A stretch of 64,000 nucleotides of DNA. It comes from Algoriphagus yeomjeoni. GTDB taxonomy: Bacteria > Bacteroidota > Bacteroidia > Cytophagales > Cyclobacteriaceae. Both the position numbers and the translations under genes were made by a program. The DNA is taken from NCBI RefSeq assembly GCF_003259505.1, contig NZ_QLLK01000001.1:434001-498000 (forward strand), read 5' to 3'. The notes below the pieces were generated by a model. The model was not told where the DNA came from. It did not search any database and saw only the letters and a list, made by a program, of their open reading frames with translations. Of the stretch, positions 60,916 to 64,000 are shown piece by piece (the first letter of the stretch is position 1; each line of letters starts with the position of its first letter).

Positions 60916-62056
60916 AGGTAGGTTTGATTCGGATGAATCCAAGTTCGTCTTCTAGATTGATGTAAGAATAGAGTGCGCCGTCTTTGAAGAAGGTAAGTGA
61001 ACCCCTTTCTGAATAGTCCACCTTTTCTTCATGAAGCTGATTGAGATCTTTATCAAAAATTGTAAGGATAACCTCGTAAGCTGCAGAATCTCCAATCATG
61101 CGATCGAGCGTAGTACTGAATCTCCAGAATTTCTCATTTTGATCATCGTAATGGAATTTAAGAAAATGCACCTCTTTCATTTTTTCCATGGCGAGATCCA
61201 TTAGTTCCTTCTGTGAACCGGCAGATTTTTGGAAATTACCTTGCTTGGCGTCCTCAGTCAGGTCGGAGTGGAATGATTTTTTCTCAACTGTGCCATCAGA
61301 AATGTTTACAAGATAGATTTCATTAAAGGCACTTGTAGAAATATAAACCTTGTCCTCAATCGAATCAAAATAGACAGTCTCCGTAGCCGACATTTTGCCA
61401 TTCCCATTTGGGCTAAAGACAATTTCATATTTTTCTAATCTTTCATAAATATCAAGTGGGATCTTTTTCAATTCCATAGAATAAAGATTGATCATGGCCA
61501 GACCACTTTTAGTACTATTATTCTGTGCTCCGTAAGCACCAAAGTATAAATCCTTGTCGGCTGACATTATCCCTTCCGGGTAAATTATTTCCAGATCAGA
61601 AAGTGCATCTCCCTGCAATGAATCCGGCGTAAACCAAAACCTACTCATCTGGTCACGGGCAGCATTTAGTTTGGTGAGATAGCTTATCGTACTAAGAAAG
61701 AGTTCTCCCTTATCGGAGACATCCACCATGGGAATGTAGGTATTTGCTGAGTTAGTGCCCGAAGGGCCCTCATTTTCCAGTTTGATGACTTCCTTGAGTC
61801 TTAGCTCGTCTAGGTCAATATCTTCTAATTCGGGAATGGCAGGGTTGAAGTTATAGAGTGTTTTCTTATCTGAGCTGAGAGAGGACGTACGTAAAAATCG
61901 AGACAAGTAAATAAAATGCTCCTCTCCGGGATCTACCTGGACGGTGTCTATTTCTACGGTGAAGTCCAGACTTGAGGAATTGCTTGATTCAGAACTTCCT
62001 TTTTCTCCGCATGCAGCAAGAAGGACGAGGGATAAAAAGGGTAGTAGCTTTTTCAT
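60908..62056 (-). CDS. DUF4221/6-bladed propeller-like lipoprotein, array copy 6
   Basis: A 382-residue lipoprotein with Cys16 (LAAC). Apart from scattered changes it parallels copy 5 through its length, including the VDPGEEHFIYLSRFLRTSSLSSDKKTLYNFNPAIPELEDIDLDELRL, GPSG, STSAFNEIYLVNISDGTVEKKSFHSDLT and YSYINLEDELGFIRIKPTYE blocks, with one change in the last block (FVRIKP to FIRIKP). It starts six bases after copy 7 ends and overlaps copy 5 by eight. This is the clearest recent duplication pair with copy 5. Confidence 0.9.
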   Translation of the reverse strand: MKKLLPFLSLVLLAACGEKGSSESSNSSSLDFTVEIDTVQVDPGEEHFIYLSRFLRTSSLSSDKKTLYNFNPAIPELEDIDLDELRLKEVIKLENEGPSGTNSANTYIPMVDVSDKGELFLSTISYLTKLNAARDQMSRFWFTPDSLQGDALSDLEIIYPEGIMSADKDLYFGAYGAQNNSTKSGLAMINLYSMELKKIPLDIYERLEKYEIVFSPNGNGKMSATETVYFDSIEDKVYISTSAFNEIYLVNISDGTVEKKSFHSDLTEDAKQGNFQKSAGSQKELMDLAMEKMKEVHFLKFHYDDQNEKFWRFSTTLDRMIGDSAAYEVILTIFDKDLNQLHEEKVDYSERGSLTFFKDGALYSYINLEDELGFIRIKPTYE

Positions 62057-62062
62057 AGTTGT

Positions 62063-63193
62063 TTAAAAATCAAAAGTGAATACTGCGAAGCCGAGCTCGT
62101 CTTCGACGTTGACATAAGACCAAAGCTTGCCGTCTTTGAAGAATAAGCCAAAAGGGATTTTGGATAAACCTTCCAATCGAGTCTCACCGATTAGCTCCAA
62201 GTCTTTGGAATAAGCCATTAAGAATATTTCAAATTCCTTTGCCCAACCATCTTCATCAAACCTAATTGCTCGACTGGCATAGCGGAAATAGCGCTGAGAC
62301 TTTTCATCCCAAAGGAAGGTCTGGTAATTGATCTGGTGGTTGAGCTTTTTTAATTCTTCTTCAAACTCTGCTCTGCCACCTACTTTGTTTTTTACCTCTC
62401 CGGTCTTTTCCAAAGGGACGATCTCATGAAGAAATTCCCTGTAAAAAAGGCTATCCAAGCCAGGGACGTATATGTAGGTACCATTGCCCACAGTACAGGA
62501 AATAAGTACTAACTCATTAACCTGTTGTAGGTGTAGAAATTCACCTTTTTGCTCTGCATCGCTTCTAATCAGGTATTTGTTAGCCCTTTTAAACTCAGTA
62601 AGCGCCACCATCTTTTTCCTATTTTCAAGAGAATCTATTACAGCGAAATAATAATCTCTTGTTTCAATGTTCATCGGTAGAGAATACAAATTATGGCGCT
62701 TTGGATCCAGGATTACTCTATTTCCCATTGAGAAAGGCTCAATGGGGAAACCTTCTGCTAATTCTTCCTTATCAAGATTCCAAGATTTGATTTTCAGGCC
62801 TTGGTCAGTGATAATAGAAGGTCTATGAAGGGTTGGAAAAAAGAAGCTACCATCAGAAAGAGCATAAAAACCAAAAATATGACCTGGGCTGTTAGGCCCA
62901 TCTTTCTCTAAAGAAAAGAAACTTATTAAGTTCAGTTGATCCAAATCGATTTTCTGGATTTTTAGGTTGTTGAGAAAGTAAAAATAGCGGCCTTCTGGCG
63001 ATGTAGAGGTACTATAACCGAAGGAAAAATCTAAAATTTCATTTCCAGTATCCACAAGTACGGTATCGATGGAGTAGCTCAGATTCTCCAGGATATTTTT
63101 GGGTTCTTCTACCACAATGACTTCCTCAGAATTAGGCTTTTCTGCACAAGCGGCAAATAATGCAAGGGCTAAAATTGAAAGAAGCTTTCTCAT
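62063..63193 (-). CDS. DUF4221/6-bladed propeller-like lipoprotein, array copy 7
   Basis: A 376-residue lipoprotein with Cys16 (FAAC). It has LSYSIDTVLVDTGNEILDFSFGYSTSTSPEGRYFYFLNNLKIQKIDLDQLNLISFFSLEKDGPNSPGH, SCTVGNGTYIYVPGLDSLFYREFLHEIVPLEKTGEVKNKVG and ends GKLWSYVNVEDELGFAVFTFDF, unlike the IKP endings of copies 1-6 but like copy 8. The ATG at 63193 lies four bases after the stop of copy 8; longer upstream readings start at TTG in the wrong part of copy 8 and give no signal peptide. Confidence 0.88.
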   Translation of the reverse strand: MRKLLSILALALFAACAEKPNSEEVIVVEEPKNILENLSYSIDTVLVDTGNEILDFSFGYSTSTSPEGRYFYFLNNLKIQKIDLDQLNLISFFSLEKDGPNSPGHIFGFYALSDGSFFFPTLHRPSIITDQGLKIKSWNLDKEELAEGFPIEPFSMGNRVILDPKRHNLYSLPMNIETRDYYFAVIDSLENRKKMVALTEFKRANKYLIRSDAEQKGEFLHLQQVNELVLISCTVGNGTYIYVPGLDSLFYREFLHEIVPLEKTGEVKNKVGGRAEFEEELKKLNHQINYQTFLWDEKSQRYFRYASRAIRFDEDGWAKEFEIFLMAYSKDLELIGETRLEGLSKIPFGLFFKDGKLWSYVNVEDELGFAVFTFDF

Positions 63194-63197
63194 GAGT

Positions 63198-64000
63198 TCA
63201 AAAATCAAAAGTGAATACTGCGAAGCCAAGTTCGTCTTCGACGTTGACATAGGAATAGAGCTTGCCGTCTTTGAAGAAGTAGCTTCTTGGGAATTCATTA
63301 TATCCTTCTAATCGGGATTCGCCTAAAAGCGTTAATTTCTCATCATACACTAAGAGATATACCTCATACGATGCTGGATCCTCTCGATTTTCTCCCAAAA
63401 GTGAACGACTCGCCAAACGATAAAATCTAGAGCTTCCTTCATCCCAATTCATCCGCCAATACGTGATCTGCCCGATAACTTTTCTGTATTCCTCATACCA
63501 TTCCTGAGAGGAGTTTACGTCGTTTTTGATTTCACCTGATTTCTCTTTGGGGATCAGTTTGTGCGGAAAATCTACATAGGTCAAACTATCCGTGGAGGTA
63601 TCGTAGAGATAAATTCCACTTCCTACGCTACAGGTGATGATGAAATTATCCTTGACTTGTGTAAGGTTGTAGATCTCCGTAAAAGCCGCTCCCCCGTCCC
63701 CTTCAATCTGCGTGACGCGGAACTTTTGGGATTTTTCCATTTCCTCCAAAGGAAGGATTTTTACAGTTTGAGAGTTGGGATCTGTGATCGCAAACTCAAA
63801 TTTACCTGTGGTAATATCACCAGGTAGGGAATATAGCTTTTCAGTCCTGGTGTTCCATCGCATTTGGTTAAGGATGGCAAAACCATTCATCGCTTCTGCT
63901 CCTTTCAACTCGTTTGGTTTCAGATTAAAGGAACGAATCTGCTCTCCTTGTAAGTTGAAAATCCCAGGATTCTGAAAAGAAGGAATGAGAATAGATTTAT
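63198..64000 (-). CDS. DUF4221/6-bladed propeller-like protein, array copy 8 (5' end outside window)
   Basis: The C-terminal 267 residues or so of another array member; the frame is open to the window edge, so the start lies to the right. It has a segment ILIPSFQNPGIFNLQGEQIRSFNL that aligns with copy 7 (FFPTLHRPSIITDQGLKIKSWNL), then SCSVGSGIYLYDTSTDSLTYVDFPHKLIPKEKSGEIKND and the ending GKLYSYVNVEDELGFAVFTFDF, nearly identical to copy 7. DNA identity with copy 7 over the last fifty bases is almost complete. Any start codon placed inside the window would be spurious; a TTG at 63908 is internal. Confidence 0.88.
   Translation of the reverse strand, partial: KSILIPSFQNPGIFNLQGEQIRSFNLKPNELKGAEAMNGFAILNQMRWNTRTEKLYSLPGDITTGKFEFAITDPNSQTVKILPLEEMEKSQKFRVTQIEGDGGAAFTEIYNLTQVKDNFIITCSVGSGIYLYDTSTDSLTYVDFPHKLIPKEKSGEIKNDVNSSQEWYEEYRKVIGQITYWRMNWDEGSSRFYRLASRSLLGENREDPASYEVYLLVYDEKLTLLGESRLEGYNEFPRSYFFKDGKLYSYVNVEDELGFAVFTFDF

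Noticed and set aside
1..64000. tRNA, rRNA, CRISPR array, insertion sequence or prophage
   Set aside because: No clover-leaf with CCA-type end, no conserved rRNA stretch, no regularly spaced repeats, and no transposase, integrase or phage protein was seen on either strand.

Overview
The window looks like a chromosomal segment of a marine or aquatic Bacteroidota of the Cytophagales, most like Algoriphagus and other Cyclobacteriaceae. The grounds are propeller/Y_Y_Y sensor kinases, a GldB lipoprotein, many short-lipobox lipoproteins of the DUF4221 propeller-like family, GC content near 40 percent and no Shine-Dalgarno reliance. No tRNA, rRNA, insertion sequence, phage gene or CRISPR array is visible. 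Most genes are on the minus strand; the plus strand carries only nth-asnB-glycosyltransferase, a small membrane protein with an APC permease, and one Fur-family regulator.

Layout. (1) 22-10428: a signalling block of four related histidine kinases, two of them giant lipoprotein propeller sensors and one membrane-bound, with a single output-less CheY-like receiver. (2) 10568-22579: a degradative and uptake region with a DUF3500 protein, an S9 peptidase, a Tat-type intradiol dioxygenase, an APC permease, gamma-glutamyltransferase, a DUF2490 protein, a cupin, a Zn/Cd-type P1B ATPase and a P1 (S58) aminopeptidase. (3) 22915-26581: endonuclease III, asparagine synthase and a GT4 glycosyltransferase in one overlapping operon, facing gldB across a bidirectional terminator. 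(4) 28000-34577: a complete six-gene ebo operon (eboF-E-D-C-B-A reading left to right, transcribed eboA to eboF). Divergent from it at 34871-35524 is a seven-helix protein with the hallmarks of the Pyr4/PaxB integral-membrane terpene cyclases. (5) 37177-44330: a molybdenum-cofactor operon (moeA, tauE-like, mobA, cobA, moaD, moeB-rhodanese, moaE, moaCB fusion, moaA) with no molybdoenzyme in view. (6) 44514-49535: LemA and two TPM proteins, an aspartyl protease with PDZ domain, Fur, an SRPBCC protein and a lone cytochrome oxidase subunit III. (7) 49686-64000: a universal stress protein, a BCCT transporter and a porin sit between one DUF4221 lipoprotein and a tandem array of eight more, the last running off the right edge.

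The most interesting parts are the ebo operon with its prenyltransferase-like EboC beside a terpene-cyclase-like gene, which suggests a prenylated or terpenoid metabolite, and the DUF4221 array of tightly coupled, unequally diverged paralogues. Several intergenic palindromes and hairpins are recorded as unexplained. Many apparent longest reading frames begin at TTG a few codons upstream of a better ATG; the coordinates given use the ATG where signal peptides, homologues or gene junctions favour it.
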